Source: Flavobacterium branchiicola (GTDB lineage Bacteria; Bacteroidota; Bacteroidia; Flavobacteriales; Flavobacteriaceae). Taken from it: 64,000 nucleotides of DNA. The DNA is taken from positions 431,369 through 495,368 of the forward strand of contig NZ_JAGYWA010000002.1 in NCBI RefSeq assembly GCF_018383905.1, given 5' to 3'. Shown here piece after piece: positions 21,808 through 29,642 of the stretch. The position numbers were made by a program, and so were the translations under genes. The notes below the pieces were generated by a model, which searched no databases, had not been told where the DNA came from, and saw only the letters and a program-made list of their open reading frames with translations. How positions within the stretch are numbered: position 1 is the first letter of the stretch; every line of letters starts with the position of its first letter.

Positions 21808-22524
21808 ATGGAAAATAGTAACAAAAGAATACTTTTAGTAGAAGATGACCTAAATTTTGGGGCAGTTCTTAAAGATTATCTAATGTTAAATGACTTTGAA
21901 GTTACTTTAGCTAAAAACGGTATGGAAGGTTTCGAAAAGTTCAAAAAAGATGTGTATGATTTATGCATTCTGGATGTTATGATGCCTTATAAAGATGGTT
22001 ATACTTTAGCTAAAGAAATTAGAGAGAAAAACAGTGAAGTGCCTATTATCTTCTTGACTGCAAAATCGATGAAAGAGGATGTGTTAAAAGGTTACAAAGC
22101 TGGAGCTGATGATTATTTGAACAAGCCTTTTGATTCAGAAGTTTTATTGATGAAAATTAAAGCTATTATTCAAAGAAAATCTGCAGATACAAAAGCAGAA
22201 CAAGTACAATTTGAATTTAATATTGGTAAGTTTCACCTAAACTCAAAACTTAGATTCCTGACTTTCCAGGATGAAGAGCCAATTAAGTTGTCTCCAAAAG
22301 AAAATGAATTGCTTAAAATGTTAATTCTGCATGAAAATGATTTAATGCCAAGAGAATTAGCATTAACAAAAATCTGGAGAGATGACAACTATTTTACTTC
22401 AAGAAGTATGGACGTTTATATCGCAAAACTTAGAAAATATCTAAAAGCCGATGAAGATGTTGAAATTTTAAACATTCACGGAGAAGGATTCAGATTGGTT
22501 GTAAAAAGCAAAGTAACTGAATAA
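21808..22524 (+). CDS. OmpR-family response regulator
   Basis: A 238-residue regulator with an N-terminal receiver (about 5-120): acidic pair VEDD, phosphoacceptor Asp in CILDVMMPYKDG (about residue 53), Thr in IIFLTAKS and Lys in NKPFDSE. The C-terminal winged-helix DNA-binding domain (about 140-235) has LSPKENELLKMLI and RSMDVYIAKLRKYL. It is translated almost continuously with the sensor kinase (gap 3 bp) and should be its partner (RprY-like). A strong terminator follows. Confidence 0.96.
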   Translation: MENSNKRILLVEDDLNFGAVLKDYLMLNDFEVTLAKNGMEGFEKFKKDVYDLCILDVMMPYKDGYTLAKEIREKNSEVPIIFLTAKSMKEDVLKGYKAGADDYLNKPFDSEVLLMKIKAIIQRKSADTKAEQVQFEFNIGKFHLNSKLRFLTFQDEEPIKLSPKENELLKMLILHENDLMPRELALTKIWRDDNYFTSRSMDVYIAKLRKYLKADEDVEILNIHGEGFRLVVKSKVTE

Positions 22525-22543
22525 TAATTCACCAAAAATATAT

Positions 22544-22572
22544 AAGCTCTGAGAAATCAGAGCTTTTTTTAT
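22544..22572 (+). terminator. Intrinsic terminator after the two-component operon
   Basis: Stem AAGCTCTGA (22544-22552) with TCAGAGCTT (22557-22565), GAAA loop, then T residues. Confidence 0.92.
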
Positions 22573-23088
22573 GACCTTATTTCAACGTAAGGAGAAATCT
22601 CTCATTATAATTGCATCAAAGATTAGAATTCTATGACCTGTCATTGTATGGAACGCGGATAAAACAGATTTGCTATCGCAAAAACGCAGATTAAAACGGA
22701 TTTTAACCTCATTATTTGTGATTTCGAGTGAAGTGAGACTTGAGCTATTGAGAGCTGGGGAAGGAAATTTTCGCAAGTAGCCTCATATTTTTTTTTTTTT
22801 TTCAGACCGACTCATTAACCCTATTTTGTCATTTCGAACGAAGAGAGAAATCTTCGCAAGTAGCTCTACAAAGATTGATTTATTTCAAAGAAGAAACATC
22901 TATTTCGCCATTTCAATGACATAAAAACTTAAAATTTGTTCTTTATTTTAGACTAAAAAAGCAAAATATTTTATTGAGGTTATTCAATTCGTTTTCAGAT
23001 ATATACAAGCTATTTTTAAGCTTGATAAAATGGAAAGATTTTTTATTTTGATGAATTTTCTTTAAAATAATTTGGAAAATAGAAAAAC
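22573..23088. repeat. Gene-poor spacer with degenerate dispersed repeats
   Basis: No plausible gene is seen here. 22649-22703 is a diverged copy of the repeat that bounds the GxxExxY unit near 49183 (GCTATCGC, CGCAGATTAAAACGGATTTT). Two diverged copies of another element follow: TTTCGAGTGAAGTGAGA.. to CGCAAGTAGC (about 22720-22782), then TTTCGAACGAAGAGAGAAA.. to CGCAAGTAGC (about 22831-22864). A run of about 14 T lies near 22790. The remainder is AT-rich. Confidence 0.7.
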
Positions 23089-23103
23089 AATTATGAATAT
23101 TTG
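23071..23103 (+). promoter_or_regulatory. Candidate promoter upstream of the rtcB-prfH cluster
   Basis: TTTG at 23071-23074, a 21-bp spacer and AATATTTG at 23096-23103 match the consensus with one mismatch in the -7 box. Transcription from it would run through the small ORF at 23143 and the hairpin at 23249. I see no TAnnTTTG between that hairpin and the ATG at 23389. Confidence 0.45.
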
Positions 23104-23142
23104 CAAACGAAAAAAATAATAACCCTTTAAAACGAAGAAAAA

Positions 23143-23226
23143 ATGTTTGTACTTACATCGACATCTCAGAGCTTCACACCAAATAGATTTGGTGCAGCAA
23201 TTCTTCGTGGCTTATTTCAATCTTAG
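23143..23226 (+). CDS. Candidate 27-residue leader peptide or small protein
   Basis: A 28-codon ORF (begins MFVLTSTSQSF, ends RGLFQS) with a purine-rich stretch GAAGAAAAA just before the ATG. A candidate promoter lies upstream and a Rho-independent terminator 23 bp after its stop. The ORF-then-terminator layout ahead of the rtcB-prfH cluster is like that of a leader peptide or attenuator, but it could also be an independent small gene or chance. I recognise no family. Confidence 0.35.
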   Translation: MFVLTSTSQSFTPNRFGAAILRGLFQS

Positions 23227-23248
23227 AAATACATTTTTAGATATATAA

Positions 23249-23286
23249 AAAAGCCCGAAGACATTTAGTTTCGGGCTTTTTTTATT
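23249..23286 (+). terminator. Strong intrinsic terminator ahead of the rtcB-prfH cluster
   Basis: Stem AAAAGCCCGAA (23249-23259) with TTCGGGCTTTT (23270-23280), 10-nt loop and T run. It lies 103 bp upstream of the first gene of the cluster, so it either ends the small ORF transcript or acts as an attenuator. A CCCGCGGG palindrome (about 23332-23339) follows. Confidence 0.88.
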
Positions 23287-23388
23287 CTAGACACTTCAAA
23301 TTTTCCCGAAAATCGATTTTTATTATTTATCCCGCGGGGTAAAATGTTAAGCCTTTTTGGCTATTAATTTAATGCACTATAATTTTTT

Positions 23389-24135
23389 ATGGAAAATTAT
23401 ACGCTGGACGAGTATGCTTTATGTACACGTTTTAAGAGTAAAAAAAGAAAGAAAAGTGTAGTAAAAGAAGATTTTGAAAAACAATTAATTCAATTAAGAA
23501 AGCTTGAAATAGAACTTTGGAAAAAGCGTAGAGATTTACCATTAGTTCCCTTAGAAATTCCTTATCAGAAAGGCTGGCAACGCAATTTTAAATTAAGAGA
23601 AGATATTGCCAGATCAAGTGAAGCCTTATTTTACAGCGAATTATTGGAAAAAATAAATACATGGCAGTTCTCTCCTGAGAAATCTTTTAAGAGGAAGAAA
23701 AAAAGAAAAAGGAGAAATGTGTATGTAGAAAAATTCCAGACTGTAAAAGAGTTTTCAGAATGGGAATGGAAAAGTTTAAAGCTGGAATTGACGGAAAAAG
23801 AAAAAGCACATTTTTATAGAAGAGAACGTTGGTGCAGCAACTTTAAACGGTTTAAAATTCATTATGTATTCAATGAACCTTGGCGTTATGTACTTCGTGT
23901 CAGTCCATACATGATAACACATACCAAAATGGTCGATTCAGATTTAGAAAGTGAAATTCAGCTTCTCGATAATTACATTGTTAACAATCATCTGAGATAT
24001 AAAATAAACAAATTAGTAGACGGTTTTTCTCATCGTTGGAGTTATTACGAAAATGAAAATCCAAAAGAGAAAAATCCAATTAAAAATATAAGTCTGCATG
24101 CTTTATATGGGCAATATGTAGACGAAATGATATAA
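23389..24135 (+). CDS. Uncharacterised basic protein linked to RtcB-PrfH
   Basis: I do not recognise this 248-residue protein. It is rich in Lys, Arg, Trp and Tyr, has no signal peptide or membrane segment, and carries two strongly basic patches: KSKKRKKS near residue 15 and KRKKKRKRRN near 100-110. These would suit RNA or ribosome contact. The C-terminal half (SNFKRFKIHYVFNEPWRYVLRV, about 163-183) looks folded, with several conserved-looking aromatics. It starts the cluster, and its stop is 4 bp before rtcB, so it is co-translated. A role in ribosome or RNA repair is inferred from position only. Confidence 0.8.
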   Translation: MENYTLDEYALCTRFKSKKRKKSVVKEDFEKQLIQLRKLEIELWKKRRDLPLVPLEIPYQKGWQRNFKLREDIARSSEALFYSELLEKINTWQFSPEKSFKRKKKRKRRNVYVEKFQTVKEFSEWEWKSLKLELTEKEKAHFYRRERWCSNFKRFKIHYVFNEPWRYVLRVSPYMITHTKMVDSDLESEIQLLDNYIVNNHLRYKINKLVDGFSHRWSYYENENPKEKNPIKNISLHALYGQYVDEMI

Positions 24136-24139
24136 AATC

Positions 24140-25531
24140 ATGGGAAATAAATTATCTGGAAAAGACCTGATTAAGTTAGGTTTTCCAAAAAACAATTCAA
24201 TAAATATCGCCTTAGGGCAGATCAACAGATATAGAAAAAGAGAAAAAAAAGAATCTATTCTAACAGAAGCAAAAGACGTGCTATTAAATCCTGAAAAATT
24301 TGAAGGTCACGGAACCTGGGGAAAAGTAGCTGAAGGTTTGATAAAACCCGTTCAGGTTAGAATGCATCAGCTTAAAACAACAAGAGCGCCTTTTACCATT
24401 TTTGGTGAAAATGAAATTGATCAACAAGCTAAATTTCAGTTGTATGATTCTTTAAAATTGCCAATTTCGGTTGCCGGAGCTTTAATGCCAGACGCACATT
24501 CTGGTTACGGATTGCCAATTGGCGGTGTTTTAGCTACTGATAATGCCGTAATTCCGTATGGAGTTGGTGTTGATATTGGATGTCGAATGAGCCTTTCCAT
24601 TTTTGATTTGCCAGCTTCTCATTTTAAGGGAAGAGAGCATCAACTGGAAGCGATTTTAAAAGACAATACCAAGTTTGGAATGAATGAAGTACAATCTTCC
24701 AGAGTAGATCATGAAGTGTTTCATAAAAGTGAATTTCAGGATATTCCATTACTTAAGAATCTTTTACCAAAAGCTTACAAGCAATTGGGAAGTTCAGGTG
24801 GAGGAAACCATTTTGTAGAATTTGGAATAGCAAAAATTGATAATCCAGAGAACGAATGGAAATTAGAAAAAGGAGAATATTTTGCTGTTTTGTCACATAG
24901 CGGTTCCCGCGGATTAGGCGCAAACATTGCAAAACATTATACTTATTTAGCAACAAAACAATGTCCGCTACCTAAAAATGTACAGCATTTGGCATGGTTA
25001 GATTTAAATACGCACGATGGTCAGGAATATTGGTTGGCAATGAATTTAGCAGGAGAATATGCCAAAGCCTGTCACGATGATATTCATAGACGAATTGCAA
25101 AAGCAATTGGGAAAAGGGTAGTAGTAACGATAGAAAATCACCACAATTTTGCCTGGAAAGAAAAGGTAAACGATCAGGAATGCATTGTGCATAGAAAAGG
25201 TGCAACTCCGGCAGCAGTAGGTCAGCTTGGGATTATTCCGGGTTCAATGACCGCACCGGGTTTCATTGTAAAAGGAAAAGGAAATGCAGACAGTCTAAAT
25301 TCGGCTTCGCATGGTGCCGGACGTTTGTTTTCTAGAGCGAAATGCAAAAGTACTTTTACACAAAGTGAAATTAAAAAGGTTCTAAAAGCAAATGATGTAA
25401 CCTTGATTGGAGGAAATATTGACGAAGCGCCAATGGCTTATAAAGACATTACAAAAGTCATGGCAAATCAAACGGATCTTGTTGAAGTACTTGGAACTTT
25501 TACACCTAAGATTGTTAGAATGGATCGCTAA
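24140..25531 (+). CDS. rtcB: RNA 3'-phosphate/5'-OH ligase RtcB (PrfH-linked type)
   Basis: A 463-residue RtcB, the GTP- and Mn-dependent ligase that joins RNA ends left by ribonucleases. Metal and GTP-site motifs are present: [11 protein letters not shown] (metal Cys, about residue 150), [21 protein letters not shown] and the guanylation-site His in [13 protein letters not shown] (about 390), with a C-terminal [14 protein letters not shown]. Immediate coupling to prfH (13-bp gap) marks it as the RtcB paralogue that, in the published RtcB2-PrfH model, repairs 16S rRNA cut at the decoding centre after PrfH frees the stalled ribosome. No archease gene is present in the cluster. Confidence 0.95.
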   Translation: MGNKLSGKDLIKLGFPKNNSINIALGQINRYRKREKKESILTEAKDVLLNPEKFEGHGTWGKVAEGLIKPVQVRMHQLKTTRAPFTIFGENEIDQQAKFQLYDSLKLPISVAGALMPDAHSGYGLPIGGVLATDNAVIPYGVGVDIGCRMSLSIFDLPASHFKGREHQLEAILKDNTKFGMNEVQSSRVDHEVFHKSEFQDIPLLKNLLPKAYKQLGSSGGGNHFVEFGIAKIDNPENEWKLEKGEYFAVLSHSGSRGLGANIAKHYTYLATKQCPLPKNVQHLAWLDLNTHDGQEYWLAMNLAGEYAKACHDDIHRRIAKAIGKRVVVTIENHHNFAWKEKVNDQECIVHRKGATPAAVGQLGIIPGSMTAPGFIVKGKGNADSLNSASHGAGRLFSRAKCKSTFTQSEIKKVLKANDVTLIGGNIDEAPMAYKDITKVMANQTDLVEVLGTFTPKIVRMDR

Positions 25532-25544
25532 AAAGAAACTTACA

Positions 25545-26234
25545 ATGGAAAGAATAATTCAGATAACAGCGGGGCGCGGTCCTGCAGAATGCACTTGGGT
25601 AGTTGCCCAAGTGCTTAAAAAAGTTTTGGAAGAAGCACAAGAACAAAACTTAGAAACGATATTGCTGCAAAGGGAAGCAGGAAGCGAGAACGGAACTGTT
25701 GAAACGGCATCAATTGGGATAAAGGGAAAAAATGCAGATCAGTTTGTGAATTCCTGGATTGGAACAATTCAGTGGATTGGTCAAAGTCAGTTTAGAAAAA
25801 TGCATAAACGTAAAAACTGGTTTATTGGCATTTTTGAAGTTGAACAACAAAAGAATACTTCGTTTTCTGAAAATGAGATTCAGTATCAGGCGATGCGAAG
25901 TTCAGGCGCCGGCGGACAACACGTTAATAAAGTAAGTTCAGCCATTAGAGCGACACATATTCCAACAGGAATTTCAGTTGTTTCAATGGACAGCCGTTCA
26001 CAGCATCAGAACAAAAAACTGGCAACAGAAAGATTAATTAAGAAACTGGAAGACGAGAAATTACTTCAGCTTAAAAATCATGTAGGGAAACAATGGGAAA
26101 ATCAGCTCAATGTTGAGCGAGGAAACCCAATTAGAGTTTTTACCGGAAGTGATTTTAAAAAGAACAAAGTGGAGAAAAGTTACAAGGGAACTCGTCAGAA
26201 ACTAAAAAACGATTTAAGGAATGAAAACAATTGA
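25545..26234 (+). CDS. prfH: Peptide chain release factor homologue PrfH
   Basis: A 229-residue class-I release factor relative. The GGQ loop [11 protein letters not shown] (about residues 120-130), which triggers peptidyl-tRNA hydrolysis, is intact. The codon-recognition domain of RF1/RF2 (PxT or SPF motif) is missing and replaced by a short N-terminal domain ([19 protein letters not shown]). This is the PrfH family, proposed to release peptides from ribosomes damaged at the decoding site so that RtcB can reseal them. I use ATG 25545, which gives the family N-terminus; the frame is open further upstream but only inside rtcB. The 3' end overlaps the next gene by 14 bp. Confidence 0.95.
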   Translation: MERIIQITAGRGPAECTWVVAQVLKKVLEEAQEQNLETILLQREAGSENGTVETASIGIKGKNADQFVNSWIGTIQWIGQSQFRKMHKRKNWFIGIFEVEQQKNTSFSENEIQYQAMRSSGAGGQHVNKVSSAIRATHIPTGISVVSMDSRSQHQNKKLATERLIKKLEDEKLLQLKNHVGKQWENQLNVERGNPIRVFTGSDFKKNKVEKSYKGTRQKLKNDLRNENN

Positions 26235-26754
26235 TAAATACCTTTTTCAGGCACTGGATAGTTATCCGTATTCGCTTGAAGAAACAATAGAATCTTTAGA
26301 TTACGCCTTTTCGTATGATGCAAAGAATACAATGGTTTTGTGTTTATACGGAAGAATTCAGGCAGAGCAATTACTCAATTATGAGGAAGCAAAAACTTAT
26401 TTTCAGGAAGCATTAACGATTAATATTCATGCACTTGAAGTATATCCGTACTATTTGCAGACTCTGATTTTAAATGAAGATTTTGAAGAAGCTCAAAAAT
26501 TAATTGATTTTGCTTTGACTATTAAGGGAATTAATAAAGCTGAAATTTTTGTAAAGAAAGCAATTCTTTTAGAAGTGCAGCATAAATTTAAAGAAGCTTT
26601 AAAAGAAATTAAACAGGCAAAATTACATACTATTCAGCATGATTATGATTCGGGAATTAGTGAAGTTGAAAAAAGAATCAAAGGTAAAATAGATTTGTTA
26701 GAAAAAAAGAAATCGAAAAAGTCTAACAAAGGTTCTAAAAAGAAACGGAAATGA
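26221..26754 (+). CDS. Uncharacterised TPR-like protein with lysine-rich tail, PrfH-linked
   Basis: A 177-residue soluble helical protein made of about four TPR-like hairpins ([68 protein letters not shown]). The tail (about 155-177) is almost all Lys, Ser and Arg. The start codon lies within the end of prfH (14-bp overlap), so translation is coupled. A terminator follows directly, making this the last gene of the unit. TPRs usually mediate protein contacts and the tail suits RNA or ribosome binding; a helper role in the rescue/repair pathway is inferred. Confidence 0.82.
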   Translation: MKTIDKYLFQALDSYPYSLEETIESLDYAFSYDAKNTMVLCLYGRIQAEQLLNYEEAKTYFQEALTINIHALEVYPYYLQTLILNEDFEEAQKLIDFALTIKGINKAEIFVKKAILLEVQHKFKEALKEIKQAKLHTIQHDYDSGISEVEKRIKGKIDLLEKKKSKKSNKGSKKKRK

Positions 26755-26762
26755 TTCTCACT

Positions 26763-26790
26763 AAAAACGATGCAACTTGCATCGTTTTTT
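26763..26790 (+). terminator. Intrinsic terminator of the rtcB-prfH cluster
   Basis: Stem AAAAACGATGCA (26763-26774) with TGCATCGTTTTT (26778-26789), ACT loop, T run. Confidence 0.9.
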
Positions 26791-26794
26791 ATTT

Positions 26795-26897
26795 CCTGCA
26801 AGGTTTTCAAAACCTTGCAGGTATTTTTTTGTTGCAAAGAATGCAGTTTATGTTGTTGTTTAAATAGGTACCTACAAGGTTTTGAAAACCTTGCAGG
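26795..26897. repeat. Pair of dispersed palindromes (CCTGCAAGGTTTT type)
   Basis: Two copies, 26795-26821 and 26871-26897, of a 27-bp palindrome centred on AGGTTTTnAAAACCT. The first is perfect and the second has one mismatch (CCTAC for CCTGC). The same core occurs at 47045-47077. They lie between the convergent rtcB-prfH cluster and the thioesterase gene and may also act as terminators. Confidence 0.85.
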
Positions 26898-26910
26898 AAT
26901 TATTAGCAAT

Positions 26911-27657
26911 TTATTTCCAGTGCAATTCTAAGGCAAAACAGTTTTTATCTCCTTTAGTAATGCTGAATGTTGTAGCTGATTGCTCTTCATTGTCACTTTC
27001 GTGAATAACAACTTGGTCGTTTAATGAAAGTTCTTTTAAGAAATTCATTTCAAAGCTTTTTACTTCTTGCTTTAAAATTTTTTTTGCATCAACGTGGTCG
27101 AGACACCATTCCAGATATTTTACATTATTGGCGTGATTTACAATGTCTAAATCGGATAAATAAACGGTTTTTTCGAAGACTGATTCTTTTTCAGAATCGA
27201 TGTTAATTTTAGAAAAACCTTCAACTGTTGCTCTGTTATCAGGGAAAAGTTCGAAATGTTCATACGGTAAAGCCAGCGCTTCCGGACGACGCGCTTTGGT
27301 GTTAAAAACAGCCCAATAGGTTTCGCTTCCAACAATCTTTTTTCCGTTTACGTACATTTCAAGTGCACGAACAGAACGGGAGTTTTCAAGGCTGTTGATC
27401 CATGTTTTTACGGTAACAACATCCTGCCATTTTGGTAAAGCAGCTATTTCTACACGCATTCTGCTTAAAACCCATGCCTGATCAAATTCCTGCATGTCAG
27501 TAAAACTGATTCCACCAACTTCTGAATGTGCTGCTGCTGTTAATTGTAAAAGGTTGCACAAATCGGTATATTTTAAATATCCGGTTGATGTGCATTGTGT
27601 GAAATTAATTTCCCATTCTTTGCTTAAAACTGACGTGAAATTTGGAGATATTGGCAT
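26911..27657 (-). CDS. Acyl-ACP thioesterase
   Basis: A 248-residue double hot-dog protein of the bacterial FatA/FatB-like acyl-ACP thioesterase family. The first hot-dog domain contains DLCNLLQLTAAAHSEVGG and QAWVLSRMRVEI (about 60-75), and the second has VYLSDLDIVNHANNVKYLEWCLD (about 164-186), the region that carries the catalytic Asn/His pattern. It hydrolyses acyl-ACP to free fatty acid, setting chain length or recycling ACP. It is likely co-transcribed after miaA (43-bp gap). Substrate chain length cannot be read from sequence. Confidence 0.9.
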   Translation of the reverse strand: MPISPNFTSVLSKEWEINFTQCTSTGYLKYTDLCNLLQLTAAAHSEVGGISFTDMQEFDQAWVLSRMRVEIAALPKWQDVVTVKTWINSLENSRSVRALEMYVNGKKIVGSETYWAVFNTKARRPEALALPYEHFELFPDNRATVEGFSKINIDSEKESVFEKTVYLSDLDIVNHANNVKYLEWCLDHVDAKKILKQEVKSFEMNFLKELSLNDQVVIHESDNEEQSATTFSITKGDKNCFALELHWK

Positions 27658-27700
27658 TTTAAAATTTTAATTTTTTAGAGAAAAGAAGCAAGAAGAAAGA

Positions 27701-28621
27701 TTATTTTACTTGTTCTTTAATATAGTCTATAATTAGTTTTCTATCTAACGAATAATCAAACCATTTGGTATTTTCATTTCGTTTGAACCATGTTAATTGT
27801 CTTTTAGAAAATCTTCTGGTGTTCTTTTTGATTTCTTCAATGGCGAATGGCAACGTGAATTCTTCATCAAAATAACTAAATAATTCTCTATAACCAACGG
27901 TTTGCAATGCATTTAACTCTTTGTTGGGATAAAGTACTTCTGCTTCTTTTAGTAATCCCTCATTCATCATAATATCGACGCGCTGGTTGATTCGGTTGTA
28001 AATGATTTCTCTGTCGGCGTCCAGGCCTATTAAAATAGGGGTAAAGTTTCTGTTGTTTTTCTTTTGATTTAGAAAAGAAGAATAAGGTTTTTGCGCACCA
28101 ATACAAACTTCTACAAAACGCATCATTCGCTGTGGGTTTTGTAGAGTCTGCGGATTTTCGAGCAGTATTTTTTGATAATAATCAGGATCAAGGTTTTTTA
28201 ATTGTTCCTGAAGATATTCGATTCCGAGTTTTTCGTAGTTTGAATTTACTTCAGTGCGAACTTCAGGATTGATTTCAGGAAACTCGTCAAAGCCTTTTAA
28301 AATAGCATCTACATATAATCCTGAGCCACCAATAAGAATGACAAAATCATTATTTTGATAAAGTTCTTCAATTTTTGCTAAAGCTTCTTTTTCGTAATCA
28401 CCAACGGTATAGTTTTCGAAAATCGATTTGTTTTGGATAAAATGATGTTTTGCCGCGTTTAACTCTTCCTGATTTGGTACTGCTGTTCCAATTGTCATTT
28501 CTTTAAAAAACTGACGGCTGTCGCAGGAAACTATTTCGCATTTAAAATGTTGTGCCAAAGCAATACTCAAGGCTGTTTTGCCTATGGCTGTTGGTCCGAC
28601 AATGGTTATTAGGTATTTCAT
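27701..28621 (-). CDS. miaA: tRNA dimethylallyltransferase MiaA
   Basis: A 306-residue MiaA, which adds a dimethylallyl group to A37 of tRNAs that read UNN codons. The P-loop GPTAIGKTALSIAL is at residues 8-21, DSRQFFKEMTIGTA (substrate Asp/Ser and prenyl site) follows, and GGSGLYVDAILKG and GYRELFSYFD are typical. I start at the ATG at 28621 (MKYLITIVGP), because residues before it in the longer open frame do not belong to the family. The C-terminal RFSKRQLTWFKR is the conserved tRNA contact. Confidence 0.96.
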   Translation of the reverse strand: MKYLITIVGPTAIGKTALSIALAQHFKCEIVSCDSRQFFKEMTIGTAVPNQEELNAAKHHFIQNKSIFENYTVGDYEKEALAKIEELYQNNDFVILIGGSGLYVDAILKGFDEFPEINPEVRTEVNSNYEKLGIEYLQEQLKNLDPDYYQKILLENPQTLQNPQRMMRFVEVCIGAQKPYSSFLNQKKNNRNFTPILIGLDADREIIYNRINQRVDIMMNEGLLKEAEVLYPNKELNALQTVGYRELFSYFDEEFTLPFAIEEIKKNTRRFSKRQLTWFKRNENTKWFDYSLDRKLIIDYIKEQVK

Positions 28622-28774
28622 ATTTTTTAGCCCAGATGGAAATGAAAACCCCGGACTTATGTTTGTTTGTTTTTTTTGGAATAAAAGAGCGACCAACGGA
28701 AGCTCCTTTTATGACTTTAAAAAACAACAAAGATAAGGAGGAGTTGTAATGTACAGCTGGAATGGCTTCATAAA

Positions 28775-29614
28775 TTAATCATTAGGTAATGTTTTGCCAC
28801 ACTGATAACAATATTTGGCATTGTCAAAGTGAACTTGGGCATTGCATTTTGAACATGTTTTTTTGGTACTTATCGCACTGTTTCTTAAACTGGTTTTGGC
28901 AAATTCGGCAGTTACAATTCCGGTAGGAACTGCAATGATTCCGTAACCCATAATCATAACAAGTGATGCTAAAAACTGACCTAATGGTGTTGCAGGTGAA
29001 ATGTCTCCGTAACCAACGGTCGTTAAAGTTACGATAGACCAGTAAATACCAACAGGAATGCTTGTAAAGCCACTTTCTTTGCCTTCTACAACATACATTA
29101 AAGCGCCAATTATTACTGCACTTATTATGACAAAGTAAATAAATACAAGTATTTTTTCTTTACTGGCTTGTAGTGCTTCTTTTAATTGGTAAGATTGATG
29201 TGATATTTGCGGAATATGTAAAATTTTGAATAATCTGAAAAAACGTAGCACACGAACTATTGTGAGGACATTTGTTGCAGGAAAAAATATGGAAAGGTAC
29301 ATTGGTAAAATCGCAAGAACGTCAATAATTCCGTAAAAACTAAAAATGTATTTTAAAGGTTTTTGGATTGAAATGATTCTTAAAATATATTCAATTGTAA
29401 AAAATATAGTAATAATCCATTCGCAGATCAATAGTTGGGAATGGTATTTTTGATTAATTCCTTCGACAGTGTCAAGCATTACTAAAAGTACGCTTAGCAA
29501 AATAAGACCTAAAAGAACCAAATCAAACATTCGTCCCAAAATTGTATTTGTTCCGTAGAGAATGATTTTAGTTTTTTCTCTGAAAATCTCGTATTTAGAT
29601 TTGTTTTTTGTCAT
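28775..29614 (-). CDS. Voltage-gated-type potassium channel with C-terminal zinc ribbon
   Basis: A 279-residue six-segment channel. S1-S4 span about 28-140, with a weak voltage-sensor helix (TIVRVLRFFRLFKIL, four basic residues). The pore region has the potassium selectivity filter TLTTVGYGDISPAT (about residues 196-209), followed by S6. The cytoplasmic tail is unusual: a four-cysteine zinc ribbon (CSKCNAQ then CYQCGKT, about 257-276) that is uncommon in Kv-like channels, perhaps for regulation or assembly. It is a single gene, in line with the miaA-thioesterase strand but separated by about 150 bp. Confidence 0.93.
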   Translation of the reverse strand: MTKNKSKYEIFREKTKIILYGTNTILGRMFDLVLLGLILLSVLLVMLDTVEGINQKYHSQLLICEWIITIFFTIEYILRIISIQKPLKYIFSFYGIIDVLAILPMYLSIFFPATNVLTIVRVLRFFRLFKILHIPQISHQSYQLKEALQASKEKILVFIYFVIISAVIIGALMYVVEGKESGFTSIPVGIYWSIVTLTTVGYGDISPATPLGQFLASLVMIMGYGIIAVPTGIVTAEFAKTSLRNSAISTKKTCSKCNAQVHFDNAKYCYQCGKTLPND

Positions 29615-29642
29615 ATCGCGAAGATACGTAAAGTTTATCGTA

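Noticed and set aside
22582..22776. Minus-strand open frame in the spacer after the response regulator
   Set aside because: It runs through dispersed repeat copies and has no coding character or promoter.
25407..25544. Longer N-terminus for PrfH
   Set aside because: The extra 46 residues lie inside rtcB in another frame, look non-native, and the family N-terminus begins at 25545.
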